This document shows, in pieces, positions 31,499 through 41,411 of a stretch of DNA of 64,000 nt. Numbering within the stretch: position 1 is the first letter of the stretch; the number at the start of each line of letters is the position of its first letter. The DNA comes from Saprospiraceae bacterium (GTDB taxonomy: Bacteria > Bacteroidota > Bacteroidia > Chitinophagales > Saprospiraceae), in assembly GCA_016715245.1 (NCBI GenBank), contig JADKAS010000002.1, positions 186,001-250,000 on the forward strand, read 5' to 3'. The notes under the pieces are model-generated. The model saw nothing but the letters and a program-made list of their open reading frames with translations. It was not told the origin of the DNA and ran no database searches. The translations under genes were made by a program, and so were the position numbers.

Positions 31499-31713
31499 AA
31501 CATCTGTATATACGACATTCCCCTCCCAAAACCTTCGCCTAAATTCACTATGTGCGGATACGGCTATTTTGATCATTCTTATCGTTATTTGAAACAAATA
31601 TAAACATATCCTGTGTATGGTACACAGGACTGACAATATTTTTATTTTTTTGATTGTATGTGCGTATATAGCTTCATAGTTTTTTAACCCTTAAGATTAA
31701 TCTGTGCAACGGG
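31499..31713 (-). repeat. attI-like leader, copy A
   Basis: This element matches 50070-50288 along most of its length and 41773-41825 in its first 45 bases. Read on the minus strand it carries a -7 box (TATATTTG, 31602-31595), a conserved stretch with GTATATACAGATGTT, and then diverges immediately after the GTT, where the cupin gene unit begins. That is the layout of an integron leader with a cassette promoter and attI core. Confidence 0.55.
31611..31629. promoter_or_regulatory. Perfect palindrome in leader A
   Basis: CCTGTGTA-TGG-TACACAGG is an exact 8-bp inverted repeat that overlaps the -33 side of the leader promoter. It could be an operator. It looks a little like a LexA box (CTGT...ACAG), but the spacing is nine, not eight. 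Copy C has a degenerate version. Confidence 0.35.
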
Positions 31714-31842
31714 ACAAAAGTCAGCCAAAGGAAGGGCCTATAACCCCTTGAATAACCTACTTAACCGGCATTTCTTATATCGCATGTTAACCTTTCGTTA
31801 TTTTTCCAAATATTGAATTTGACTGTCAACTTGTGTCAATAC

Positions 31843-32529
31843 TCAAGTCACGCTTTTTTTAACATCATGATAAAGGCTTTGAATATAATTTCTCATAAAA
31901 ACATTCATCTTAACTACTTCTAAAAATTCCCTGTCATAGGTTAATTCCTCATAATTTTCAGGTGATCCGGAAACCCAAAGCGTATCAATATTAATGTGTT
32001 TTAAAATCTGTGGATATAGTTGTCCCCATTGGATTACATCATCTGTATTTTCTTCTATATTTTTGATATACGTGTACTTTTTAGCGTAGAGTTTAGCTAA
32101 TGAATTTCGCAAAGAATCGTTTGATATCAAATCTAATCCAATAGACTTAAGGCTTTCCCAGGCAGAAGGGTTCTCATGGAATTCGAAGTTACCAAAAATG
32201 TTTCCAAAATGATATTTCAGCGAATCATGAAATGGTAGTTTTGTTTCCAGAGCAAACTTCACGATTTCATTTGAGCGGGTCCTTTCTTTATTTCCTGCTA
32301 TAATTCCATTTATTGTGACTAAATCTTGTTTTAGATTTTGTTGCATTTCGGTTAGTAACACGAGTTCTTTATGTTTTAATTTAGATCTTTCGTTACTATT
32401 ATTAATATTAAGTGCAATCAAAATACCGATGACAACAAGTACAATTTCTCCAATAGCATAGATCGAATACTTACTGAATCTATTGTCAGCCAATAGCTTT
32501 TGTCTAATTTTTTGAAAAATTTTTATCAT
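31843..32529 (-). CDS. DUF6090 family protein
   Basis: The protein has 228 residues. It begins K-I-F-Q-K-I-R-Q-K-L-L, followed by one membrane segment (about 25-45, G-E-I-V-L-V-V-I-G-I-L-I-A-L) with the N-N-x-N motif typical of DUF6090; the rest is helical. Function unknown. It is the third cassette-like gene in the minus-strand series, with an attC-like site at its 5' side belonging to the preceding unit. Confidence 0.75.
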   Translation of the reverse strand: MIKIFQKIRQKLLADNRFSKYSIYAIGEIVLVVIGILIALNINNSNERSKLKHKELVLLTEMQQNLKQDLVTINGIIAGNKERTRSNEIVKFALETKLPFHDSLKYHFGNIFGNFEFHENPSAWESLKSIGLDLISNDSLRNSLAKLYAKKYTYIKNIEENTDDVIQWGQLYPQILKHINIDTLWVSGSPENYEELTYDREFLEVVKMNVFMRNYIQSLYHDVKKSVT

Positions 32530-32555
32530 AGGTCAAGAGTTTTGTTATGAAGAAG

Positions 32556-32685
32556 GATAACGGATTGGCGGTATGAAAAGTTGCCGATTTCGAAGCACTT
32601 ACCTATCAGGTTACAACTACTTTGATACGAGTTGTGCCGCTCGAATACGCACTACACAGGCAATTAACTATACCGCGTGTTATGC
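32556..32685 (-). repeat. attC-like palindrome 1
   Basis: The ends ATAAC...GGTAT and ATACC...GTTAT are complementary, separated by unequal unpaired spacers (8 and 4 bases). It lies directly after the stop codon of the next gene (32707). This fits the R-spacer-L design of attC sites. Confidence 0.6.
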
Positions 32686-32706
32686 GTTCGGGCTTCTTTC
32701 TCACTA

Positions 32707-34164
32707 TTATTTCATTTTTTTAATCATCTCTTCTGCGTTTTGGTTCGTAGGGTCTAATTGTAAACTTTTTTCATAATTCTTAATGGCTGAAATTTTGTCC
32801 CCTTTATTCATATACGCTTCTCCCAAACTATCATAAGCGTTAAATGAATTGGGATTGGCAATACTATTTATTGTAAAAATCCAAATTGCTTCATCAAATT
32901 TATTTAGTGATAATTGTTCGTAGCCTTTTCTAATTAAGAGATATTCTAAAACATCCGTGTTTGAAGGTCTCTTATTATATTTTAATTTGGCTTCTTCTAA
33001 GCCATTTTTTAAAATTATTTCAATTATTTCTTGAGTAAATTTTTGATTCGTTTCATTGTCGAGTTTTGGAATAGTTGGTTTGTAATTTTTCTCAAAAATT
33101 ATCTTAGCTATTTCAAAATTAAGTTGGTCCGTGCCACGAAAAGTTTTATTGGACATTAAAATCAATGTTATATTTTCATCAATAAATCTCATAAAGTCTG
33201 CATAAAAAATATTATTTGTACCATTATGCCAAACCCGAAAAGTATTTCTATTTGTCATATAAACATCCCAGCCATAAGCATAAATAGCATTGCTGTTTTC
33301 ATTCGCCCTGATTAATGGATGGTATAATTTTTCTTTTGCTACTTTCGATAAAATATTTTCAGACATCAGCGATTGATGCCATTTATACATATCTTCTGTA
33401 GTTGAAAGTATGCCACCATTTCCCAATAAGTGATAGTATGGTGCATTCCCATTCCACTTTTTATCTGTTGGTTTTCCCCATATCGTATAATTTTTACCAT
33501 AACCCATTGCGATTAAAACGGTGTTAAAGTCTGGTCTACTATAACCCGTTACTTCCATTCCTGAAGGTTTCCAAAGTTTTTCGTAAAGGTATTGCTCATA
33601 CGTTTGTCCTGATACTTTTTCAATGATAAGGGCCAACAAGCTATACCCTATGTTTGAATACGAAAAATCTGAACCAATTTTAAATTGCAAAGGTGAAATC
33701 ATTAGAGAGTCAAGAAAAGCTGTTTCTGTTATAGGGTCGTAGTCTTCCCCCACATTACTTTGCAACCCTGATTGGTGTCTTAATAAATCATGAATTGTGA
33801 TTGCTGATTTATCAATAGGAACATTTTGAAAGTATTTAGTAATAGTGTCGGAAGTGCTTAATTTACCTTGCATTTCTAATTTTAAAATTGCTGCTGCCGT
33901 AAATTGTTTTGTCAGAGAACCAATGTCAAATATTGTATTTGGCGTGTTTTTTTCTTTTAGTTCGGCATTTCTATATCCATAACCTTTTGATATGACTTTA
34001 TTTCCGTTTAGTTCAACAAGCACCGTTCCGGAGAAACCAACTTTTTCAAATTCTGATAAGAACGTTTCAATTTGTTTTGTTTTTCCGGAAACGTTTTTTA
34101 GTTGTGCAAATGAAGTTGTATAAAAAAACAAAGTCATTATTATTGCAATTGAAATTCTTTTCAT
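32707..34164 (-). CDS. Serine hydrolase (beta-lactamase/class C-like) with TPR tail
   Basis: The protein has 485 residues: signal peptide (1-20), a class C beta-lactamase-like domain (about 30-360) with S-L-T-K (SxxK), Y-S-N (YxN) and W-H-N-G (HxG-like), then a tetratricopeptide segment (about 400-485). Such proteins are esterases or D-aminopeptidases rather than true lactamases. It resembles its neighbour at 34373-36002 only in the catalytic domain, so two separate but related cassette genes are present. An attC-like site follows its stop codon. Confidence 0.85.
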   Translation of the reverse strand: MKRISIAIIMTLFFYTTSFAQLKNVSGKTKQIETFLSEFEKVGFSGTVLVELNGNKVISKGYGYRNAELKEKNTPNTIFDIGSLTKQFTAAAILKLEMQGKLSTSDTITKYFQNVPIDKSAITIHDLLRHQSGLQSNVGEDYDPITETAFLDSLMISPLQFKIGSDFSYSNIGYSLLALIIEKVSGQTYEQYLYEKLWKPSGMEVTGYSRPDFNTVLIAMGYGKNYTIWGKPTDKKWNGNAPYYHLLGNGGILSTTEDMYKWHQSLMSENILSKVAKEKLYHPLIRANENSNAIYAYGWDVYMTNRNTFRVWHNGTNNIFYADFMRFIDENITLILMSNKTFRGTDQLNFEIAKIIFEKNYKPTIPKLDNETNQKFTQEIIEIILKNGLEEAKLKYNKRPSNTDVLEYLLIRKGYEQLSLNKFDEAIWIFTINSIANPNSFNAYDSLGEAYMNKGDKISAIKNYEKSLQLDPTNQNAEEMIKKMK

Positions 34165-34210
34165 TTCTTAACTGTTAATTTTATTAGTAACCAATTGTCT
34201 TTTAGCCTGA

Positions 34211-34366
34211 TGCATAACGGTTTGAGGCTTGACATAGTGGCGATGTAGAAGCACCTCACTGTCAACCAGGCACACACTTTGATAAAAGCACGACTTGTCC
34301 CACCTAAGCGGGAAAGCTTCATTTAAGCACTGAACCCGCTTTTTGCCAAATGCCTGTGGTGTGCCG
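34211..34366 (-). repeat. attC-like palindrome 2 (long form)
   Basis: A 156-bp element whose ends pair imperfectly (GCATAACGG on one side, GTGGTGTGC on the other). Its middle, with CACTGTCAACCAGGCAC and a CCC/GGG hairpin, is about 90 per cent the same as the element at 44098-44250. It begins 6 bp after the stop of the serine hydrolase at 34373. A short frame inside it is not a gene. Confidence 0.6.
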
Positions 34367-34372
34367 TACTTC

Positions 34373-36002
34373 TCATTTTCGTACATATTTCACTTTTTTC
34401 ATTCTTTCTCCGTTAAGGAATAATTCTCCATTTTGTATTTCTAAACTATAAAAATCGACAAGCATTTTGTTAGTTGAAACCAATAAACCCTTTGTCTTGT
34501 AGTCATTTCGGAAAGTAATTTCATAATTCATCCGTCAAGATAATTTATATTTAGCGTTGTTTTAGTTTCTGAGTTTACATAATCACCATTTATGATTTTA
34601 AAATCGTAACTATTTTCTATTTGATTTACTTTCGTCAAACTATAAGGTGAATGGTTCACATAGTACGCAGTTACTTGAAGTTCTCCTTTTGAATTCTCTG
34701 TGAATTCTTGCTTAAATGCCGGGTCAAACTTTTGGTGAAAAATGTTGTCAGCTTCCCGCTCTAATTCAACATCGTTTCTGCCTATTCTTTTTAAAAATAT
34801 CTTGTTGTCGATTTTCTCAAATGTGAAGGCAAAATCACTTTCAGTTAAATAAGTTCCCAGTATTTTTTCTTCACTAACATAACTACCTATACTTGTTGGT
34901 TTGGTTACCAAATATGTTTCTTCTGATTTCAGGTCGAAAATGACATCTACCATTTGTCTCGTTTGATTGTATGGGATTGACTTCCTGTGTTAGTTAATGT
35001 TACAATAGACATATTGTTTTGGGGAAATCTAATTGCAGTTGCTTTCCAGGCACCAGTCGCACCTTCGTGAAAACGATAAGATAAATCTTTGTATTTACCA
35101 AATTCAAGTCCGTAACCATAGTTTGAGAATTTTGAGCCTTCAATTAACTTTTGACTTTGTGCAATAAGTTTATTGCTAAAAGCTGAATTGCCTTTTCCTT
35201 GCACTAATTTTTCCCATTGAATTTGGTCTTCTAAGGTTGAAAAAATGTTACCGTCTCCAACCACATTCCAAATCCAATTATATGTTGTCCAAGTGTCAAA
35301 ATTGAAGTAAGCTCTTGCTATCTGTCCAGATATTTTGGTGTAATCACTTTCAAAGGAAGTATTTGGCATATGTAGCTGGCGGAACATCTCATTTGTATAT
35401 TGTGCAAAGGTTTTCTTCGTTACTTTTTCTACAAGTAATGCCAACAAAATATAGTTTGTATTGCTGTATAAATATTTCGTGTCTGGTTTGAAATTCAAAT
35501 CAGATTGTTTTTCAATCAATGTTAATACATCATAGTTGTTAAATGAATTTTCCCACCAGGTATAACCTTGTAATGACCATAAGTCATAACAATCTCTTAT
35601 GCCACTTGAATGGTTTAATAAACTTTGTACTGATATTTTATCCATTAAATTTGGGTAAAGGTTAGGGAACCATTTTCTAATATCGTCTGTAAGTTTTAGT
35701 TTCTTTTTTTCCACTAAAGACAATATCGCCAATGCAGTAAATTGTTTGCCGTTTGAAGCGATGTTGAAACGAGTAGAATTTTTGATTAAAGTACTATCTG
35801 TTAAGTCTGCGAAACCTGCATACTTTTCATAAATCACTCTTCCGTCTTGGATTATGGCTGTTGCAATTCCGGGAGCATTTTTTGGCACGTCCTGTGTTGC
35901 AATGCCGTCAAGAAGTTCGATTTGTTTTGCTGACAATGAAGTCTGTCCCAAAACTGTCGAGTAGGATAGAATTGTCAAAATGCTTAAAAATATTATTCTC
36001 AT
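34373..36002 (-). CDS. Serine hydrolase (beta-lactamase family), two frameshifts
   Basis: Three frames give one protein of about 540 residues: 36002-34947 (signal peptide, S-N-G-K as the SxxK, Y-S-N, H-E-G), 34953-34528 (the C-terminal beta domain) and from 34531 to a TGA at 34373 (ending G-E-R-M-K-K-V-K-Y-V-R-K). Shifts lie near 34950 and 34530. The whole gene then ends 6 bp before the attC-like element, which supports reading it as one gene. The role is likely peptide or ester hydrolysis in the periplasm. Confidence 0.75.
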
Positions 36003-36039
36003 TGTTTCTATGTTAGGTCCTGTTGTTTTAGTATGTCAG

Positions 36040-36101
36040 AGAACGGAAAATGATAAGAGTAGTGACGACGAAGGAGCTATTACTTCTTATCTATTGTAAT
36101 G
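36040..36101 (-). repeat. attC-like palindrome 3 (degenerate)
   Basis: GATAAGAGTAGT pairs with ATTACTTCTTATC and is flanked by AAC on one side and a weak GTAA on the other. It lies 5 bp from the end of the neighbouring gene. This site has the structure but only one clear core. Confidence 0.4.
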
Positions 36102-36105
36102 AGCT

Positions 36106-37645
36106 TTATTTCTTCTTGTAATATTCCTTCCCATATATGTCAAGCCATCCAATTCTTCCGTCTTTATCTTCAAATTCAGCAAAGAAGAAGTTGAACTTTT
36201 CAATTCTTCTATATTTTGCAAATCCGTTCTGTGGATAATACCCAAAAAGTCCACCAGATTCAAATTTGATCGGGTGATAATAGCCAAAAGCTTCAAAATT
36301 GCCTGTGAACAAAACTTCTATTACAATATCGTCTTCCAATTTGTTAATCATTGTGTTTATACTGTCCTTTTCTGTTTGATTCTTATTTCTATAATCTCTT
36401 TCAATTATTAATTCTCTCTCTTTTTCTTTTCGTTTGTTAGTTATGGCAATGAGATGTTTTCATTCTTTCCTGTCAAAACATAGTATTGATATGGAAATGA
36501 AAATACTGCAAGCAAATCAGAATAATCATCAAATGCGTCAGAAATTTGATTATTAAGATATGTTATTTCGTTTACAGATTTATCATCTAATATGAGAATT
36601 GAATCTCTATTCTCTTTTTCCCCCCAATATCCTGATGTATAAAATTCGTAAATTTTATTATTTATCTTTTCTATCTTCCTTTCTGTTGAACTAATTGTAC
36701 CACAAAGTGACCATTTAGGTTTAGGGAAAGTATCATAAATGTTCCATTCAAAGTCTAACCATTTAATCTCATCTTTAATGATACATTGAATTGAGCCCAA
36801 AGAATCATATGCTGCTTTTAAGTCTTTAATATCTATTTTTTACTGATTTATCATATAGTTCCATTTTGTTATCTGAATAGCATTGGATATAATTTTCCTT
36901 AAATTTGACGTTTTTAAAATTCTTGTCTATAATCTTTTCCTGGAATAACTTATCAATAATTTCTTGACCACTTGCATTGTTTTTTACTCTATAAAAATTG
37001 GCAAGTGGAAGTTGCTTTGCAAGATTTAAAGAATCTATTCTTCCACCATCTTTCTGGTAGGTGAAAAGTTTAGACACGACTAATATTTGATCCTTCATTG
37101 GAATTATAAATCCACCTGGTCTCGGGTCATCTTCGAAAACTAAAGCAATGATTAAGTATTTCCCATTAATCCGAATAAATACAAAATCCCAAAAATCAGC
37201 TTTATAAAACTGCCAATTGATATTTTGGGGATCAAAGTTATTAAAGTGTAAATTGGCAAATAAATGTTCATTGAAATATTGAAGGAAAGCGTTGTGTTTA
37301 AGATTCGTTTTATTTGAGCTTTTGGCGTATTTATATTTCTTAATATAGTTTGTTAAATCATGAGGTTTATCAAATTTTATCAATTGATCAAATTGAATTT
37401 TAACTGGATTTTCGCTCCACATCCAATCATTATCTTCTTCACATTCAAGAATTATATTATATTTATAATCTTTTACGACAATTGGGGTCAATTTACATAA
37501 AAATGAATTAACCTCACCTTTATTCACAAAAGCAATTTCATCGTTATCAAGATAAATTTCATCTATTTCAATATCAAAGATAGTTTTGTCCACAAAGCCA
37601 ACTAATGGACAACAGGAATATTAATATGTGTAAGACTATTTTCAT
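36106..37645 (-). CDS. Secreted hypothetical protein, three frameshifts
   Basis: A start at 37645 gives a signal peptide (K-I-V-L-H-I-L-I-F-L-L-S-I-S-W-L-C-G-Q), then the frame shifts near 37590 to the segment 37593-36826, near 36825 (in an A6 run) to 36800-36441, and near 36430 to 36351-36106. None of the later frames has a good start codon, and there is no palindrome between them, so one gene of about 500 residues is most likely. I do not recognise a family. The parts are rich in Asp, Asn, Lys and aromatic residues. It could alternatively be two or three small overlapping genes. Confidence 0.45.
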
Positions 37646-37654
37646 TATTTATTA

Positions 37655-37674
37655 CTCATAACGGCAGTCTGTCC
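37655..37674 (-). repeat. Half attC-like site
   Basis: On the minus strand the text GGACAGACTGCC then GTTATG lies just before the gene start at 37645. It looks like the 3' half of an attC site. The other half is absent, perhaps removed by the IS1182 fragment at 37730. Confidence 0.35.
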
Positions 37675-37729
37675 AAAAACTACCATTTCCATTCCAAAAG
37701 TAGGTAAAAATGACGCATTCAGGTACATT

Positions 37730-38624
37730 CTAAGCGTTTTTTATTTTGGGGTGAAAGAAAATGAGTTGAAAAATTAAATGTCTTAAATTCGAGGTAATAT
37801 TTCGATATGATTCGATTATTACAAAAACAGACAAAACAAGTCCTTCCAGAAACTTTTTGAACTCATTTCTTCCAATGATATTGATGAGCCTGCGTAGATT
37901 GAATCCTGTGAAAATTATTCCTACATCAGCACTCGCTCTTTTGATCGTTTTCTTAGTCATGATGTAGTAAAATCCCCATTGACGTTTGATGACTCCATAT
38001 GGATGCTCGACGATTTGTTGGCGCTTTTTATAGAGTTCCGGGTTTGCTTCAATATTGGTCTTGTTTAGTTCGATGTATGGTGCTTATTCTGTTCGTTCTA
38101 TTAATCTTCCTTTGGCATTTGTAGTGCATAAATCTTTGACCGGGAATGTTTGGCATTTTGATGTTTTGTAGCGGTTTATTACATATCCGGATCTGTTTGT
38201 ATTTCGTATGTACCAGTTGCCGTTTATAAATAATTTTTCTCCTTGTGGACAAGTAAATGTATATTCTTTTTCATTGTAAATAAACTGGTCGTAATTATAG
38301 TTGGGATCGGGTGTTAAAGAGAATACTCCGGGGATGGCTACCATTGGATTTTCACCCCTTGGTGCAGGCTGTCTTTAATTCTGATCCTGTATGATATCCT
38401 TTATCGTAAAGTGCTGTAAAATCCGAGTGGCCTAATATTACTTTCGTCCGGCGGAGCATGCCACCCATCGCCTTGCTGTCGTTCTCAATAGTAACTTTGT
38501 AATCTATTGGCAGGCAATGCGTTGCTTCTACTGTTGTTTGTATGTCATAACCTACTTCTGTGATATTGTTTCGTGTGATGAGTTGGCGGCTGGCCCATCG
38601 GTCGTCACTCCATCTCTGCCACAC
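37730..38624 (-). pseudogene. IS1182-family transposase remnant
   Basis: Three broken frames (38624-38352, 38344-38084, and about 38080-37730) match the C-terminal half of IS1182 transposases: N-N-I-T-E-V-G-Y, N-D-S-K-A-M-G-G-M-L-R-R, A-L-Y-D-K-G-Y-H-T-G-S-E-L, then V-E-H-P-Y-G-V-I-K-R-Q-W-G-F-Y-Y-I. The N-terminal half is missing and the fragment starts within the last codons of the SUMF1-like gene. At least two frameshifts are present. It cannot move on its own. Confidence 0.8.
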
Positions 38625-39243
38625 ACCTAAATCCTAAATATGTGTTCGGAGAATTGTACTTAATCAACCTTGTCAAATTTGTTTTTGGGTCAGTCAAGTC
38701 ATAATTGTTTGAGCCCATAGCAATTCCTTTTTCAAATGTCATTTCGGTCACATTGTCAAACAGGTTGTAAATTCTTGATTTGGGTTTTTCCCTGGCGACC
38801 AAGGTATACTGAGTCGAGTCCTTTTTAATAATTTTTCTCGTCTCCTCTAATTCTTTATCTATTTGCTTTATGTCAGTCCTAATTATTTTTTCAGCAATGT
38901 CTTTCCATTCAGTTGTTCTAGGTAGTCTGTAGGTAACTTTCTTTCCAATTCTTTCACTTACAACCTTTGAACGCCAAACACAATAATCTAAAGCTTGTTC
39001 ATAAGTTATCAACACAATCGGTTTATATCTATTGTCGGGAATTGAATACCAAAAATTTAAACTATCGGGAAGTAGTTTTTGTAACTCAACAGAGTCCATT
39101 TCTTTTCCCTTGTGATAGATATATTCTAACCAAGCAATGTTTTGAATTTCTGTTTTGTCAACGAAATGATTCTTAATCTTAATTGTCCCAGGAGGATTGT
39201 CGTTTAAACTAAAAAATAAAATAAATGTCAAGATTGTCGTCAT
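38605..39243 (-). CDS. SUMF1/formylglycine-generating-enzyme-like protein
   Basis: The protein has 212 residues with a short hydrophobic start. The family's typical Y-E-Q-A-L-D-Y-C-x-W segment, the Y-R-L-P-R-T-T-E-W strand and the closing Y-L-G-F-R-C-V-A-E are present. The active-site Cys pair of true formylglycine-generating enzymes is not evident, so it is probably a non-catalytic relative, as in gliding-motility and lipoprotein contexts. The last codons run into the IS1182 remnant, so the true end may have been altered. Confidence 0.65.
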   Translation of the reverse strand: MTTILTFILFFSLNDNPPGTIKIKNHFVDKTEIQNIAWLEYIYHKGKEMDSVELQKLLPDSLNFWYSIPDNRYKPIVLITYEQALDYCVWRSKVVSERIGKKVTYRLPRTTEWKDIAEKIIRTDIKQIDKELEETRKIIKKDSTQYTLVAREKPKSRIYNLFDNVTEMTFEKGIAMGSNNYDLTDPKTNLTRLIKYNSPNTYLGFRCVAEME

Positions 39244-39265
39244 TGTACGTCTTTATTTTGGGCTT

Positions 39266-39354
39266 GCTGCCAACGTGAGCATGGACGCTGTGCTGCCCTA
39301 TTTTGGCTTTGAGTTAGGCTTTGGGCAGCGTAGGCGACCATGCATTGTTAACAC
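39266..39354 (-). repeat. attC-like palindrome 4
   Basis: Arms CCAACGTGAGCATGG and CCATGCATTGTTAAC pair through GCATGG, with AAC/GTT cores and unequal spacers (GTGA and AAT), then through a second stem GCTGCCC/GGGCAGC. It begins 4 bp from the stop codon of the leucine-rich protein. Best example of the two-stem design. Confidence 0.7.
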
Positions 39355-39357
39355 CAT

Positions 39358-40962
39358 TTAATTTCTTGTTGCCGTCAATATTTTTTTTATAACCACCTGA
39401 TTACCAATGATTATTTTAATAAAGTACATTCCGTTGGGCAAAGCAGAAACATCTACTTGTCCTTTGGCCGGCACCTTTCCTGACATCATCAGATTTGCAT
39501 CTGAAGAATAGATGGAATACGTCAACCCGTTCTTATTATCACTTTCGATATTCAATACGCCTTCGGTCGGATTCGGGTAAATCAGAATATTCGCCTGATT
39601 ATTTGATGTTTCCTTCACAGATGTGGACTGGCAGGCAGTTTCGATTTGTGGCACATCATTGCAGCCGGGAGCATTATTGGATATGGTAGCAGCGCCGCCG
39701 TTTTGTAAATAGATGCACACGCTTGGAACATCGCAGATGGAGAGTTGAGAATTTTTTGTTATGTACAACGATGATATCGTTGCCGGAGCAATACTGTCTA
39801 GCCCATTCAGGCTTGGCAGAAAAGTGTTGTCACTAACATACAATTCTCCGTTGATGGAAGTCAGGTTGGATAATGCAGTCAGGTCAATCAGGGCAGCGTT
39901 CCCGTATACAGCCAGATTTCCTCCGATAGAAGCCAGATTGGTCAACCCATTGAGACTCATCAGTGCATCGTTGTCCCAAACCTCCAAGCCTTCACCGATT
40001 GAATTAAGGCTGTCCAAGCCGCTAAGACTTGCCAGGGCGTTGTTTTTATAAACCCTAAACTGTCCACCAATGGAAGTCAAATTTTCAAATGCCTCAAGAC
40101 TACTCATGGAAACGTTGTTACCGATGGAAAGATATCCGCCGATAGAAGGCAAATTGTGAAAGGCATTCAATGTTGTCAGAGAAACGTTGGCCCAAACTTC
40201 CAGGTTATCGCCAATGTAGGTTGTGTTTTCAAATGCATTCAGGCTCTCCAACGCATCATTCATGAATACAGCCAGATTTCCTCCAATAGAAGTCAGGTTG
40301 TTCAGGCCATTCAGGCTCATAAAGGAAGCGTTGCCATCAATTACCAGATTTCCTCCAATGGAAGTCAGATTGTTCAAACCGCTCACGCTCGTCAAAGAAG
40401 CGTTGTTGTTAATGCCCAGGCCTCCGATGGTCGTCAGATTATCCAAGCCGATCAGGTTCGTCAAGGAGGTGTTGTTGTTAATGCCCAAAAATCCATTGAT
40501 TGAAGTTATATTGTCCAACCCGCTAACGCTCGACAAGGAAGAGTTGTAAGATAAGAAAAAGTCTCCGCCAATTGAAACCAAACTGCTCAGACCACTTAAG
40601 CTCGCCAGGGAATCATTGCAATTGATATGCAATTTTCCACCGATGTACATCAGGTTACCCAAACCACTTAGGCTCTTCAAGGAAGTACCAAAACACAACC
40701 AATCAATTTTGACACCTATTTCCAAGGCTCCCGCTATGGAGTCAATTTGCGACAAACCAAGAAGGTTGGTGATATTCCCGGCAACACTCTCCTTAATGGT
40801 GATACTCCCCAGTATTTTGGTACATCCGGGGTACTGAATAGCAAAACTGTCAATCTGACCTTGCGTGCTGAACGTTAGACCGGCAGGCAGGCAGCCTTGT
40901 GCTGAGAGTTTTCCGATAAAAAGAAGTGGAGCAATGAGGAGAAGGAAATGATATTTTTTCAT
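39358..40962 (-). CDS. Secreted leucine-rich (receptor-L-like) repeat protein with T9SS sorting domain
   Basis: The protein has 534 residues. A signal peptide (1-21) is followed by about 14-16 tandem repeats of roughly 23 residues of the form L-T-S-I-G-G-N-L-x-I-x-x-N-x-x-L-x-S-L-x-G-L, a right-handed solenoid like the receptor-L domain. The last 80 residues are a type A type IX secretion sorting domain (I-Y-P-N-P-T-E-G, then the K-x-L-x-A at the end). It is thus exported to the cell surface or medium by the T9SS. The DNA of the repeats is itself strongly repetitive (39.8-40.7 kb). Confidence 0.85.
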   Translation of the reverse strand: MKKYHFLLLIAPLLFIGKLSAQGCLPAGLTFSTQGQIDSFAIQYPGCTKILGSITIKESVAGNITNLLGLSQIDSIAGALEIGVKIDWLCFGTSLKSLSGLGNLMYIGGKLHINCNDSLASLSGLSSLVSIGGDFFLSYNSSLSSVSGLDNITSINGFLGINNNTSLTNLIGLDNLTTIGGLGINNNASLTSVSGLNNLTSIGGNLVIDGNASFMSLNGLNNLTSIGGNLAVFMNDALESLNAFENTTYIGDNLEVWANVSLTTLNAFHNLPSIGGYLSIGNNVSMSSLEAFENLTSIGGQFRVYKNNALASLSGLDSLNSIGEGLEVWDNDALMSLNGLTNLASIGGNLAVYGNAALIDLTALSNLTSINGELYVSDNTFLPSLNGLDSIAPATISSLYITKNSQLSICDVPSVCIYLQNGGAATISNNAPGCNDVPQIETACQSTSVKETSNNQANILIYPNPTEGVLNIESDNKNGLTYSIYSSDANLMMSGKVPAKGQVDVSALPNGMYFIKIIIGNQVVIKKILTATRN

Positions 40963-40988
40963 GACGTTTGATTTTATCTTTTATAATG

Positions 40989-41136
40989 GTGCTAACATTT
41001 TGGCGCTTGGCGCAGTGGCGGATTTCGGAGCATCTCGTCCTTAAAGACGAGATCAATACACCACAAAAGTTGATGCGAGGTAGAATGTTCAATTAACCAC
41101 ATCACCCGCCATTGAGCCAAACGCCTGTTATAGCAC
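40989..41136 (-). repeat. attC-like palindrome 5
   Basis: The outer arms GTGCTAAC and GTTATAGCAC pair, then GGCGCTTGGC pairs with GCCAAACGCC and TGGCGG with CCGCCA. The central hairpin ATCTCGTC-CTTAAA-GACGAGAT is perfect. It lies 4 bp from the stop of the gene at 41141. Clearest long attC-like element of the array. Confidence 0.7.
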
Positions 41137-41140
41137 GTTT

Positions 41141-41407
41141 TTATTTCTCGTCTGTCCATTTTACTCCTTTTGCTGATTTTGTCAAAATGTCTTTTCGTTG
41201 CAGTTCTGTCCAAGGTATTTTGGTCGTATCGTATTCAATTATTTGATAATTTCTTCCACAGTCTTTCCAATTTGTGCAAGGACAACGATTTGGCTTTTCG
41301 TCCCACGGAATTGTCGCTCTTTTTTTGAGGTCAGAGATAGCGTCTTCAAATGTTTTATATTCCCCTTTCTGTGGTTCTGCGTGAATTTCGTCTTCGATTA
41401 TAAACAT
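41141..41407 (-). CDS. Hypothetical protein of a cassette
   Basis: From the ATG at 41407 the protein has 88 residues; a start at 41446 would overlap the preceding gene by 35 bp and is less likely. It contains C-P-C-x-x-W-x-D-C-G (possible metal-binding Cys cluster). I do not recognise a family. It starts 4 bp after the membrane-protein gene at 41412, so both share one cassette. Confidence 0.6.
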   Translation of the reverse strand: MFIIEDEIHAEPQKGEYKTFEDAISDLKKRATIPWDEKPNRCPCTNWKDCGRNYQIIEYDTTKIPWTELQRKDILTKSAKGVKWTDEK

Positions 41408-41411
41408 ATTG

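Noticed and set aside
31681..31842. An attC site after the DUF6090 gene
   Set aside because: Although GCAAC and GTTAAC occur, the arms do not pair in a convincing way; the sequence is better seen as the far end of leader A.
34168..34386. A 72-codon frame, similar to one at 44028-44297
   Set aside because: The likeness comes from the shared attC-like element on which both lie; the frames differ at both ends and have no family.
39358..40962. CRISPR array at the evenly spaced repeats of 39.8-40.7 kb
   Set aside because: The repeats are contiguous coding repeats of a leucine-rich protein with no unique spacers, and no cas genes are nearby.
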